Part shown: positions 1-7,497 of the stretch, one piece after another | Layout: the number at the start of each line of letters is the position of its first letter | How positions within the stretch are numbered: position 1 is the first letter of the stretch | Assembly: GCA_047606825.1 (NCBI GenBank) | Contig: JASGDY010000012.1 | Coordinates: forward strand, 1-10,671 | Origin: Rhizosphaericola sp047606825 | GTDB lineage: Bacteria > Bacteroidota > Bacteroidia > Chitinophagales > Chitinophagaceae | Length of the DNA stretch: 10,671 nucleotides | Direction of reading: 5' to 3' | Notes under the pieces: model-generated | The model's database searches: none | Seen by the model: the letters and a program-made list of their open reading frames with translations, nothing else | What the model was told of the DNA's origin: nothing | Position numbers and translations under genes: made by a program

Positions 1-64
1 GCTGGTGCACGCGTGTCGCGTGTGCCCCAGGTTCTCAAGGCACACGCGACACGCGTGCACCAGC
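1..64. repeat. Perfect GC-rich inverted repeat, 26-bp arms
   Basis: Positions 1-26 and 39-64 are exact reverse complements around a 12-nt loop (27-38). Each arm contains a tandem heptamer, CGCGTGT at 10-16 and again at 17-23 in the left arm. The arms are much richer in GC than the DNA that follows. No T-run follows on the plus strand, so it is not a standard intrinsic terminator for a plus-strand gene. The arm could extend left of the window, since it starts at base 1. It could be a REP/MITE-like dispersed palindrome or the 3' structure of an upstream gene. The symmetry is certain and the function is unknown. Confidence 0.9.
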
Positions 65-161
65 GACTGACCTGTTCTATTAATATATTGGGCGTATTAC
101 CTCAAGCTATACGACCGAAACAAAGGATAGCAAATGAATTTTACGTAATGATATAAGCGTC

Positions 162-242
162 AGGCATTTTTAATCTATCGGTAGGTGTCCCCGCCGACCG
201 AAACAACAATTGCGCTACATATCGGCATTAGGCATTTTTAAT
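162..242. repeat. Direct repeat of AGGCATTTTTAAT
   Basis: The 13-mer AGGCATTTTTAAT occurs at 162-174 and again at 230-242, with starts 68 bp apart. Both copies lie in the AT-rich leader of the HerA-like gene and bracket the hairpin at 178-201. It may be a duplication left by a small insertion or simply repeat-prone leader DNA. Confidence 0.6.
178..201. repeat. Small REP-like hairpin upstream of the HerA-like gene
   Basis: TCGGT at 178-182 pairs with ACCGA at 197-201, and GG at 184-185 pairs with CC at 194-195, leaving one mismatch (A183/G196). The core at 181-199 resembles the hairpin at 1799-1818 just after the gene, and both are joined to a GACCGAAA box (here 196-203). Another GACCGAAAC lies at 113-121. 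I read this as a copy of a dispersed palindromic repeat. Its dispersal cannot be shown from this window. Confidence 0.5.
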
Positions 243-266
243 TTTTTACTTTTTACTTCAAAAAAG

Positions 267-1790
267 ATGGCAACGAAAGACACTTTCATCCAGACCGTCA
301 AGGACGGCTACTCCTTCAAGGGGGACAACGTAAAAATCGGTATTGGTATATTGGATGGAACGCCTGTACCCGAAGCCGAAGTGTTCCTCCCGTTGAAAAC
401 ACTGAACCGCCACGGACTGATAGCGGGTGCGACCGGTACCGGAAAAACCAAAACCGTGCAGGTGCTCGCCGAATACCTGAGCGACAACAGCATCCCCGTG
501 TTGTTGATGGACATCAAGGGCGACCTTAGCGGTATGGCTGCCGAAGGTGCGACCAACGACAAAATCAAGGAACGTTACCAGCTGCTCAACATGGAATATA
601 AACCGCAGGGTTTCCCGACCGAATTTCTGACGTTGAGCAACGAGGCAGGCGTAAGGCTGCGTGCCACGGTCAGCGAGTTTGGTCCTATCTTGTTGAGCAA
701 AATCCTGGATCTCAACGATAACCAGGCGGGTCTGGTCGCTATGCTGTTCAAATATTGCGATGATGCGCAGTTGCCGTTGGTTGATTTGAAAGATTTTACC
801 AAAGTTTTGCAATATGCTTCGCAGGAAGGCAAGGACGAACTGACAAAAGCTTATGGCAATATCGCAACGACATCCATAGGCACAATTTTGCGCAAAGTCG
901 TCGAACTGCAACAGCAGGATGCGGATTTGTTTTTTGGCGAAAAAAGTTTTGAAGTGGATGACCTGATGCGCATTGACAACAATGGACTGGGTATCGTCAA
1001 TGTTTTGCGTGTGACGGACATGCAAAACCGTCCTAAGCTCTTCTCTACGTTCATGTTGCAGATGCTGGACGAACTGTACGCCTCCTCTCCCGAAGCGGGC
1101 GACCTCGACAAACCCAAGCTTGTCATCGTCATCGACGAGGCTCATCTCGTGTTTGAGGAAGCGTCCGACGCACTTTTGCAAAAAATAGAAACCATCATCA
1201 AGCTCATCCGTTCCAAAGGTATCGGCATCTATTTCTGTACGCAGAACCCGCAGGACGTACCAGCGGGCATATTGAGCCAGTTGGGGTTGAAAGTGCAGCA
1301 CGCTTTGCGCGCCTTTACCGCCGCCGACCGCAAGACCATCAAGCAGGCTGCGGAAAACTTCCCGGAAACGACGTTCTACAAAACGGAAGACCTGTTGACG
1401 CAGATGGGTATCGGGGAGGCTTTTGTGACTTTACTCAACGAGAAAGGCATTCCGACACCGCTCGTCCATACGCTGCTCTGTTCGCCCAGAAGCCGCATGG
1501 ACATCCTCTCGCCCACCGAACTTGACAATATCGTAGCCCAGAGTAAACTGGTCCCTAAATACAACCAAGCCGTCGACCCCGTGAGCGCCTACGAAATCCT
1601 CACCCAAAAACTACAGGAAGCCGCAACCGCTTCGCAGACAACGGCTTCCAATACGGCTAAAAAAGCCGACCCGGGCATCATGGGTAATCCTTTTGTCAAG
1701 TCGGCCGTGCGTACCGCAACGACCATCGTTGCCGGGACAATTGTCCGTAGTATATTGGGTGCGTTGGGATTGGGTGGGAAGAAGCGGTAG
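267..1790 (+). CDS. HerA-like P-loop ATPase, DUF853 (YjgR) family
   Basis: A 507-aa cytoplasmic P-loop ATPase of the HerA/FtsK superfamily, closest to the DUF853/YjgR family as far as I can judge by eye. The Walker A motif GATGTGKT is at residues 54-61 and the Walker B motif LVIVIDEAH at 285-293, with D290 and E291. A polar strand, FCTQNPQDVP (323-332), and the arginine-rich stretch HALRAFTAADRKTIK follow, as expected for sensor and arginine-finger regions. The C-terminus is a hydrophobic, glycine-rich tail ending in GLGGKKR, typical of YjgR-type proteins. The family's cellular role is poorly defined; DNA translocation by a hexameric ring is inferred from the superfamily. I chose ATG 267 because the protein from there (MATKDTF) begins like the family and follows an A-rich leader. 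A longer frame opens only from TTG 210 and would add 19 unlikely residues. No NurA nuclease gene is adjacent, so this is not the archaeal-type HerA-NurA pair. Confidence 0.9.
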   Translation: MATKDTFIQTVKDGYSFKGDNVKIGIGILDGTPVPEAEVFLPLKTLNRHGLIAGATGTGKTKTVQVLAEYLSDNSIPVLLMDIKGDLSGMAAEGATNDKIKERYQLLNMEYKPQGFPTEFLTLSNEAGVRLRATVSEFGPILLSKILDLNDNQAGLVAMLFKYCDDAQLPLVDLKDFTKVLQYASQEGKDELTKAYGNIATTSIGTILRKVVELQQQDADLFFGEKSFEVDDLMRIDNNGLGIVNVLRVTDMQNRPKLFSTFMLQMLDELYASSPEAGDLDKPKLVIVIDEAHLVFEEASDALLQKIETIIKLIRSKGIGIYFCTQNPQDVPAGILSQLGLKVQHALRAFTAADRKTIKQAAENFPETTFYKTEDLLTQMGIGEAFVTLLNEKGIPTPLVHTLLCSPRSRMDILSPTELDNIVAQSKLVPKYNQAVDPVSAYEILTQKLQEAATASQTTASNTAKKADPGIMGNPFVKSAVRTATTIVAGTIVRSILGALGLGGKKR

Positions 1791-1794
1791 ATGA

Positions 1795-1844
1795 TTTCGG
1801 TCGGTTTCCTCACCGACCACCATATTTAGTTTGTATGACCGAAA
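1795..1844. repeat. Inverted repeat with internal hairpin after the HerA-like gene
   Basis: TTTCGGTC at 1795-1802 and GACCGAAA at 1837-1844 form an 8-bp outer inverted repeat. Nested at one side, GGTCGGT (1799-1805) pairs perfectly with ACCGACC (1812-1818) around a 6-nt loop. The core closely resembles the hairpin at 178-201. It starts 4 nt after the stop codon and could slow transcription, but it has no T-run, so a repeat element is the better reading than a terminator. Confidence 0.6.
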
Positions 1845-1869
1845 TAGAACTGACTCCAAAAAAAGCCAC

Positions 1870-1897
1870 TTTCATTCCCGATATAGCGGTATTTTTG
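1870..1897 (+). promoter_or_regulatory. Candidate Bacteroidota-type promoter for the oxidoreductase gene
   Basis: TATTTTTG at 1890-1897 fits the Bacteroidota -7 consensus TAnnTTTG exactly. A poor -33 candidate, TTTC at 1870-1873, lies 16 bp upstream, which is shorter than the usual spacing of about 19-21. The start codon at 1915 would leave a leader of about 10 nt. This would make 1915 the first gene of the plus-strand run. Confidence 0.35.
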
Positions 1898-1914
1898 TCC
1901 AACAATAGTGTAGT

Positions 1915-2901
1915 ATGTTGAAAATCGGTGTTTTGGGCGCAGGACATATCGGAAAATTCCATTTGAACAACTGGAAGGAAATAGACAATGTGGAACTTGT
2001 CGGTTTTTACGAACCGAACGATGCGATTGCTGCGGAAGTGGAAAAGACTTACCAGATTAAACGTTTTCTGTCCGCCGAGGAACTATTGGACAACGTCGAT
2101 GCCGCCGATATCAACGCACCGACCAACCACCATTTTGCGCTCTGCGAAATGGCTGTTCGTAAGGGTAGGCATATTTTCGTCGAAAAACCCATTGTCAAAA
2201 CGTTGGAGGAAGGGCGCAAGCTCATCAACATGGTGCGTGAGGCCAATGTCAAAGTGCAGGTCGGCCATGTCGAACGCTTCAACCCGGCGTTTGTCGCTGC
2301 TCAGAAATACATCCACCAACCTTTGTTCATCGAAGTACATCGTCTGGCGCAGTTCAATCCGCGCGGCACGGAAGTGAGCGTGATATTGGACTTGATGATA
2401 CACGATATCGACATCATCCTGAGCATCGTCAAGAGTAATGTGAAAAACATCTATGCCAGCGGTGTCGGCGTGATTACCGAAACGCCAGACATCGCCAACG
2501 TGCGTATCGAGTTCCATAACGGCTGCGTGGTCAACCTGACGAGCAGCCGCATCAGCATGAAAAAGATGCGCAAACTCCGGATTTTCCAAAAAGACGCTTA
2601 TATCGGCATCGACTTTCTCGACAAGAAGACCGAGGTCATCAAACTGAAACACCCGACGGACAGCGACGTGTTCTCTTTTGACATCGATACGCCCGACGGC
2701 AAAAAGAAAACCATCGCTATCTCCAACCCCAAAATACAGGATGCCAACGCCATGAAAGCTGAGCTTGAATCCTTTGTGGACGCGGTTGTCCACAACAAAC
2801 CCACCGAGGTCAACGAGATTGACGGCTACCTCGCGCTGGAGGTCGCCCATAAAATTTTAGAAAAAATACACCACAACAAAGTATTAGCGGCGCGTTCATA
2901 A
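1915..2901 (+). CDS. Gfo/Idh/MocA family NAD(P)-dependent oxidoreductase
   Basis: A 328-aa cytoplasmic dehydrogenase of normal length for the family. The N-terminal Rossmann fold has GAGHIG at residues 8-13 for nucleotide binding. The family EKP motif is at 90-92, and its lysine normally contacts cofactor and substrate. The C-terminal half begins with GHVERFNPA (117-125) and contains DLMIHDIDI (159-167), whose histidine H163 is the usual catalytic position. The HxERFNPA signature is one I associate with UDP-GlcNAc 3-dehydrogenases such as GnnA, so a UDP-sugar substrate is plausible. No partner aminotransferase is present, and the substrate is not proven. The next gene, a sugar-phosphate transferase, starts 13 nt after this stop, which supports co-transcription and a role in surface glycan or lipid A precursor supply. 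A TAnnTTTG box lies just upstream. Confidence 0.88.
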   Translation: MLKIGVLGAGHIGKFHLNNWKEIDNVELVGFYEPNDAIAAEVEKTYQIKRFLSAEELLDNVDAADINAPTNHHFALCEMAVRKGRHIFVEKPIVKTLEEGRKLINMVREANVKVQVGHVERFNPAFVAAQKYIHQPLFIEVHRLAQFNPRGTEVSVILDLMIHDIDIILSIVKSNVKNIYASGVGVITETPDIANVRIEFHNGCVVNLTSSRISMKKMRKLRIFQKDAYIGIDFLDKKTEVIKLKHPTDSDVFSFDIDTPDGKKKTIAISNPKIQDANAMKAELESFVDAVVHNKPTEVNEIDGYLALEVAHKILEKIHHNKVLAARS

Positions 2902-2914
2902 ACGTTATAGGTGC

Positions 2915-4345
2915 ATGCAATACCATCGCACCAAGCTTTATTATCTTCTGTTGGACTACCTGACCGTTGCCGTCGGTTGGGGTGTCGTCGTATTTTTCCG
3001 TTGGAAAATGCTGGGCGGATATTATGGTTTTGCCAAGGAATGGGACGGTTTTCGGTATCTGGATGCCCATTTTTATGAAAAATGGTTTTTGTGGGTGCCA
3101 ATGTTGTCCATTGCGGTATTTTCCTTTTTTGGTGTGTATGCACAGCCGCCTTTCCTCAAATCCCGCGCGAGGGAAATCTACCAAACCGTATCGCAGACAT
3201 TTGTCGTCGCTATTTTTACCTATTTTCTCACGTTGCTAAAAGAATACACGGGCTATTGGTATGGTGTTACTGTTTTTTTGCTGTTGTGGTTTTGGTTGTT
3301 TGTTTGCGTGTGTCTGGGGCGGGTAATAATGCTGCAATATTTCAAGAAGCAGCTACGGAAAGGTAAGACCACGGTCAACGTTTTCCTTGTCGGCTCCGGC
3401 ACGACTGCGCGGAAAATATGGCGGGGTATGGCAAAGGAAGGTACGCGCCAAGGATACAATTGTCTCGGCTACACACCTTATATAGAGGAATCGGCCGCTG
3501 ACAATAAGATGATGGAAACCGGACTGGAGCAATTCGGTTTGGACAGCCGACAGATACATGAAAAAAATATCCGCTTGGCCATCTTGGCTCCGGACAGGGC
3601 GATTTCGCAGAAAACATTGTTGTGTTACGTGGCTGAGTTGTTGTCCACCAATGTAGACATTCTACGCGTCCCGCAGGAGGCGGATTTTCTTTCTGGAAGT
3701 ATCCGGACGGAAGATGTGCTGTCCACACCGTTGGTACATGTCAATCCTGTTCGGATGCCGATATGGCAACAGAATGCCAAGAGGATAGGGGACATTGTAT
3801 TTTCCTCGATGGGACTGGTTCTGGGCAGTCCACTTTTGTTGTTTGTCGCCATACGGACAAGGATGTCATCACCTGGCACCATTATTTTTAGGCAGGAAAG
3901 AATCGGGAAAGATGGAAAACCATTTACCATCTTCAAGTTTCGCTCCATGTATGAAAACGCGGAAAATAACGGTCCGCAGCTTTCCTCCGACCATGACCCG
4001 CGTATCACACCCTGGGGCAAAACCATGCGTAAATGGCGTCTCGACGAGCTGCCGCAGTTGTGGAACATCCTAAAAGGTGACATGTCGTTTGTCGGTCCAA
4101 GACCCGAACGGGCATATTATATCGAACAGCTTTCGGACGATATTGCCTATTACAAATACCTGCTGAAAACCAAGCCTGGGTTGACTTCCTGGGGAATGGT
4201 CAAATATGGTTATGCCTCCGATCCCGCACAGATGAAGGAGCGGCTAAGATATGACCTGATCTACCTCGAAAATGCTTCCCTGCTCGTGGATATCAAAATA
4301 TTGCTCCATACGTTGCGCATCCTCTTTTTGGGAAAAGGCAAATAA
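2915..4345 (+). CDS. Polyprenyl-phosphate sugar-1-phosphate transferase (WcaJ-type)
   Basis: A 476-aa inner-membrane enzyme that would start an exopolysaccharide, capsule or O-glycan repeat unit by moving a sugar-1-phosphate from a nucleotide sugar to undecaprenyl phosphate. Four hydrophobic helices lie near residues 8-28, 58-74, 92-109 and 116-138. A degenerate Rossmann-like domain follows (VNVFLVGSG from 154). The catalytic sugar-transferase domain (PF02397 type) covers about 287-476. It has a membrane-dipping helix with Ser305-Pro306, the helix breaker known in monotopic phosphoglycosyl transferases, then KFRSM (341-345), LDELPQLWNIL (376-386) with the catalytic Asp377-Glu378 pair, VGPRPE (393-398) and PGLTSW (421-426). 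All key residues are intact and the length is normal. The sugar specificity (glucose, galactose or other) cannot be read from sequence. It lies 13 nt after the oxidoreductase gene. No further glycosyltransferase, flippase or polymerase gene follows here. Confidence 0.92.
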   Translation: MQYHRTKLYYLLLDYLTVAVGWGVVVFFRWKMLGGYYGFAKEWDGFRYLDAHFYEKWFLWVPMLSIAVFSFFGVYAQPPFLKSRAREIYQTVSQTFVVAIFTYFLTLLKEYTGYWYGVTVFLLLWFWLFVCVCLGRVIMLQYFKKQLRKGKTTVNVFLVGSGTTARKIWRGMAKEGTRQGYNCLGYTPYIEESAADNKMMETGLEQFGLDSRQIHEKNIRLAILAPDRAISQKTLLCYVAELLSTNVDILRVPQEADFLSGSIRTEDVLSTPLVHVNPVRMPIWQQNAKRIGDIVFSSMGLVLGSPLLLFVAIRTRMSSPGTIIFRQERIGKDGKPFTIFKFRSMYENAENNGPQLSSDHDPRITPWGKTMRKWRLDELPQLWNILKGDMSFVGPRPERAYYIEQLSDDIAYYKYLLKTKPGLTSWGMVKYGYASDPAQMKERLRYDLIYLENASLLVDIKILLHTLRILFLGKGK

Positions 4346-4406
4346 TCTGGAAGAGATGGCGTTAATAATGTACATGGCTTCATGCTTCATCCATAATCCC
4401 CGATAA

Positions 4407-6581
4407 ATGAAACGGCTATATTGTTTCTTTTTAATCTTTCCTATTGCGTTCCTGTCATCAGCGCAAAAAACGTTGCAGACGGTACATTACCACATCGATG
4501 CGACCCTTGATGCCAATGCCCGTTCCATTGACGGGCAATGGGAAGCCACATACGTCAACCATGCGGACAGCACCTTGCACACAATATGGATCATGCTGTA
4601 TCCGAATGCTTTCGCATCAGACAGAACGAATTATAGCGAAGAGTTGCTGAAATGGGGAAATATGCGTTATTATTTCGGAAAGCAAGAGCACAGGGGTCGG
4701 ATTGACAGTTTGGCTTTTGTTGTCAACAAGAGTGATTATGTGGTCTTGAATGCTAACAAAAAAGATTATCCAGAATGCCTCCCCATAGAACTGGAACAAC
4801 CATTGTTGGCGGGCGATTCTGTCCGTATTGCAACGACGTTTTTCACACGGTTGCCCTATAATTTTGAAAACAATGGTTACAACGACGATGGTTTTATCAT
4901 GGATGCTTGGTGTCCATTGGTTGCTGAACTCAATAATAACGGTTGGCAGTTGCAACCTTATTCCTTATGGCGAAACAACTATACGGCTGCTGCGACTTTC
5001 TCTGTCAAACTCAGTGGTGTCAATGGTTTCCATATTGTAACGAATGGAAATGAAAGTTCTAAAAACGAATTTCAATATAGTGGTTCGGATGGTTTTAAAT
5101 GGATGGCTTACAGAGATAAGGATGGTGTTAAAAGATGCACTTTTGAAAAAAATAATCTCGATTCCGTCAGGACAGTTGTTGCCAAAAGAATATTTCCGGA
5201 AGTCCTTAAAACAGGCAAAGCTCCCGAAAAACCAGCCCAATGGCTCGGCAATGTCTATAAAAAATATCAACGTCCGATTCCTTTTTTGACGGACAGTTTA
5301 TATTGGAAAGACGGCGATAGTTTAAAATTAAAACAACTGGCGGGTGGTGACTCCGACCATATTTTAAAACTCGGATTTCTATATGATTTCCGTGATAGGG
5401 AACAATACAAATATTTGTTTCTGTCCCCGGCACTGGGTTTTAATAATTATGACAAACTGATGGTTGGTGCATTGGTACACAACTATCAATTGCCACAAGT
5501 GCCGTTCAGTTTTGTGTTGGCGCCGATGTATGGTACGGGCAGCAAGCGTTTCTCGGGTTGGGGGAAGATGGACTATCATATCTGGGGACCAACCGCGCAT
5601 TGGCAGGTCGGCGTTACGGGCAATACATTTTCCATGAACGAATTTAATATTCCCTACTATCCAAAGTTTTACCAAAGGTTGTGGCGTGTTGTGCCTTCCG
5701 TCAATGTGACACTATTGGACAAAGAAGCAGCCTCCACTAAGAAATGGGATTTGGGTTTGCGTGCTTTTATATTGAGCCAGCAACGTTATAATTATTATGC
5801 GACCACAACAGATACTGGATTTAATAATCTCACAATGTGCTTAACTTTGTTTCAGTTTAATGCGCAGTTGCAGGATACCAGAAAACTATATCCTTATTCC
5901 GTATCGGGAGTTGCCGACGCAGGAAAGGATTTTATGCGGATTGGTCTCACCGGAAAATATTTCTTCAACTATGATGCAAGTGGCCAAGGTGTTTCGGCAA
6001 GACTGTTTGTAGGGAAGTTTTTTTATTTAAAATACCAAACGAGCTTAGTGGAAGCGAATAATCAAATATATAATTTTTCCTTGGGCGGGCCGTCTGGAGT
6101 TTATGATTATACGTACAGCGACTATTTTGTTGGACGTAATGAAACGACAGGCTGGATGTCTCAGCAGATAATGGAACGCGATGGTTTCTTTAAAGTTCCG
6201 ATGATGGCGTTCCGGGGTGTTGATTTTGGAATGGGCGACAATTGGTTGAGCGCGTTGAATCTTACAGCCGACATCCCCAATGGCTATAATATTTTAAAAA
6301 CACTGAACGGAACTATAAAATTGTTTTTTGATGTGGGAACGTATGCTGGTTTGTGGAGCGACGTTCCGCCCGCAGGACGTTTCTTGTATGACGCTGGTGT
6401 ACAAGTTTCATTGTGCCGTTCCTTGGTCAATGTATATGTGCCGCTATTGTATAGCAATGTTTTTCGGGATAGGTTCAAATCCATGTATAGTGGACAAGGT
6501 TATTTATGGAAGACGCTATCTTTTAATATCAACTTGGCTGCGTTGCAGCCGAGAAACAGAAATTCCCTATGGCCGCAATAA
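4407..6581 (+). CDS. Outer-membrane beta-barrel protein with M1-aminopeptidase-like N-terminus, peptidase domain absent
   Basis: A 724-aa exported protein. Residues 1-19 form a signal peptide (charged MKR, a hydrophobic core, then SSA before QK). Residues about 24-215 look like the N-terminal beta domain of Bacteroidota M1 aminopeptidases, for example the stretch around IWIMLYPNAFASDRT (60-74) and LPYNFENNGYNDDGF (149-163). From about residue 317 to the end, alternating aromatic strands such as YKYLFLSPALGFNNYDKLMV (334-353) and FSFVLAPMYGTGSKRFSGW (367-385) indicate an outer-membrane barrel like the C-terminal part of long Bacteroidota M1 proteins. The zinc-peptidase domain expected between them is missing: there is no HExxH and no GxMEN motif, and only about 100 residues (215-317) join the halves. 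It is therefore unlikely to be a peptidase. The frame is intact and long, so the gene is probably expressed and not decayed. It overlaps the next gene by 13 nt. The gap before it is 61 nt. The domain parsing is recalled from family patterns and not computed. Confidence 0.75.
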   Translation: MKRLYCFFLIFPIAFLSSAQKTLQTVHYHIDATLDANARSIDGQWEATYVNHADSTLHTIWIMLYPNAFASDRTNYSEELLKWGNMRYYFGKQEHRGRIDSLAFVVNKSDYVVLNANKKDYPECLPIELEQPLLAGDSVRIATTFFTRLPYNFENNGYNDDGFIMDAWCPLVAELNNNGWQLQPYSLWRNNYTAAATFSVKLSGVNGFHIVTNGNESSKNEFQYSGSDGFKWMAYRDKDGVKRCTFEKNNLDSVRTVVAKRIFPEVLKTGKAPEKPAQWLGNVYKKYQRPIPFLTDSLYWKDGDSLKLKQLAGGDSDHILKLGFLYDFRDREQYKYLFLSPALGFNNYDKLMVGALVHNYQLPQVPFSFVLAPMYGTGSKRFSGWGKMDYHIWGPTAHWQVGVTGNTFSMNEFNIPYYPKFYQRLWRVVPSVNVTLLDKEAASTKKWDLGLRAFILSQQRYNYYATTTDTGFNNLTMCLTLFQFNAQLQDTRKLYPYSVSGVADAGKDFMRIGLTGKYFFNYDASGQGVSARLFVGKFFYLKYQTSLVEANNQIYNFSLGGPSGVYDYTYSDYFVGRNETTGWMSQQIMERDGFFKVPMMAFRGVDFGMGDNWLSALNLTADIPNGYNILKTLNGTIKLFFDVGTYAGLWSDVPPAGRFLYDAGVQVSLCRSLVNVYVPLLYSNVFRDRFKSMYSGQGYLWKTLSFNINLAALQPRNRNSLWPQ

Positions 6582-7483
6582 TAAAAAGAGACATAAGGTT
6601 ATTAGACCGAAATTCCATTGATTACAATAAATGGAATCGTTGCGTGGAGCGGCACCGAGGCTTGGTGTATAATCTTTATCCGTATCTGACTATGTTGTGT
6701 GACGATTGGCATGGTGTTATAGTCGGAGATTATGAATGTATATTGGCAGTTCCCTCGAAAAGGAAATTTGGATTTCGATACGTTCCGGTTGTGCCGTTTA
6801 TTCAGCAATTGACATTACTGGGCAATCCATCGTCGGACGAGATAAATGCTGTCGTGGGTATTGTTGGGAAGCTGGTCCGCTATGGAGACTATAATATAAG
6901 CCATACACTTTCATCCCCACATGGTTCCGTGCGAGAAAAAACGAATTTTTCCCTCCACTTGGATGTGTCTTACAGAACCATTTACGCAAACTATAAAACC
7001 AGCCTTAAAAGAGCTCTCCAAAAAGCACATCATGCAAACCTGTCTTTTGAAAGATGCCGTCCAGAATATGTATTAAGAAACTATGCGGATGTTTATGACA
7101 ACAAAGTCTCTGTTGTAAACACTAAATATTATAGCCGTTTTCGGAAGTTGATTACCGAACTGGAACAACATAGCCAGGCAATTGCTTATCGCGTACAGCA
7201 AAACGGAGCGGTCGTCGCAACAGCATTATTTATTCATTATAACGGAAGATTGTACAATATCCTGCCTTGCACATTGCCCCAGGGGAAACCTTGTGCTGCT
7301 ATGCACTTTCTTTTGGATAACGTCATAAGGTTATATGTAGGTACGGAAACGGTACTGGACTTTGAAGGGTCTGACTTGCCGGGCGTGAAGCAGTTTTATG
7401 AACAGTTTGGACCTGTCAGGGAAACGTATTTCCAATACCATATCAATCGTTTGCCTTTTCCGGTTAACAGGATTTTTAGCTGA
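6569..7483 (+). CDS. FemAB/GNAT-like acyltransferase
   Basis: A 304-aa soluble protein without signal peptide or membrane helix. It resembles the Bacteroidota branch of GNAT-fold acyltransferases related to FemAB. An N-terminal part reads WHGVIVGDY (47-55) followed by KRKFGFRYVPVVPFIQQL (64-81). A middle block, EKTNFSLHLDVSYRTIYANY (123-142), runs into the basic KTSLKRALQKA, matching the family pattern of a hydrophobic strand followed by a charged helix. The C-terminal block around LDFEGSDLPGVKQFYEQFG contains the usual FEGS signature. Relatives transfer acyl or aminoacyl groups to peptidoglycan, lipids or polysaccharides, and the substrate here is unknown. Its ATG lies 13 nt inside the barrel gene, so translation is probably coupled to it. 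A strong terminator follows 14 nt after the stop, making this the last gene of the plus-strand run. Its base composition looks AT-richer than phoH next door. Confidence 0.75.
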   Translation: MAAIIKRDIRLLDRNSIDYNKWNRCVERHRGLVYNLYPYLTMLCDDWHGVIVGDYECILAVPSKRKFGFRYVPVVPFIQQLTLLGNPSSDEINAVVGIVGKLVRYGDYNISHTLSSPHGSVREKTNFSLHLDVSYRTIYANYKTSLKRALQKAHHANLSFERCRPEYVLRNYADVYDNKVSVVNTKYYSRFRKLITELEQHSQAIAYRVQQNGAVVATALFIHYNGRLYNILPCTLPQGKPCAAMHFLLDNVIRLYVGTETVLDFEGSDLPGVKQFYEQFGPVRETYFQYHINRLPFPVNRIFS

Positions 7484-7497
7484 GGTTGGGGACATCA

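Noticed and set aside
210..266. TTG start at 210 for the HerA-like protein, adding 19 residues
   Set aside because: The added residues are hydrophobic and derive from repetitive AT-rich leader DNA. ATG 267 gives the expected family N-terminus.
1..266. Possible CRISPR or phage attachment site because of repeats at the window start
   Set aside because: There are no regularly spaced identical repeats with unique spacers, and no integrase or tRNA gene.
258..1301. A 347-codon open frame antisense to the HerA-like gene
   Set aside because: Its translation is low in recognisable motifs and rich in His, Gln and Phe in the way antisense shadows are. The plus strand carries intact Walker A and B motifs.
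267..1790. HerA-like ATPase as part of an antiphage system (HerA-Sir2 or HerA-DUF4297 type)
   Set aside because: The protein is of the YjgR/DUF853 type, and no Sir2, DUF4297 or nuclease gene is adjacent.
2083..2850. A 255-codon open frame antisense to the oxidoreductase gene
   Set aside because: It is a mirror frame of a gene with clear family motifs, with no motif of its own.
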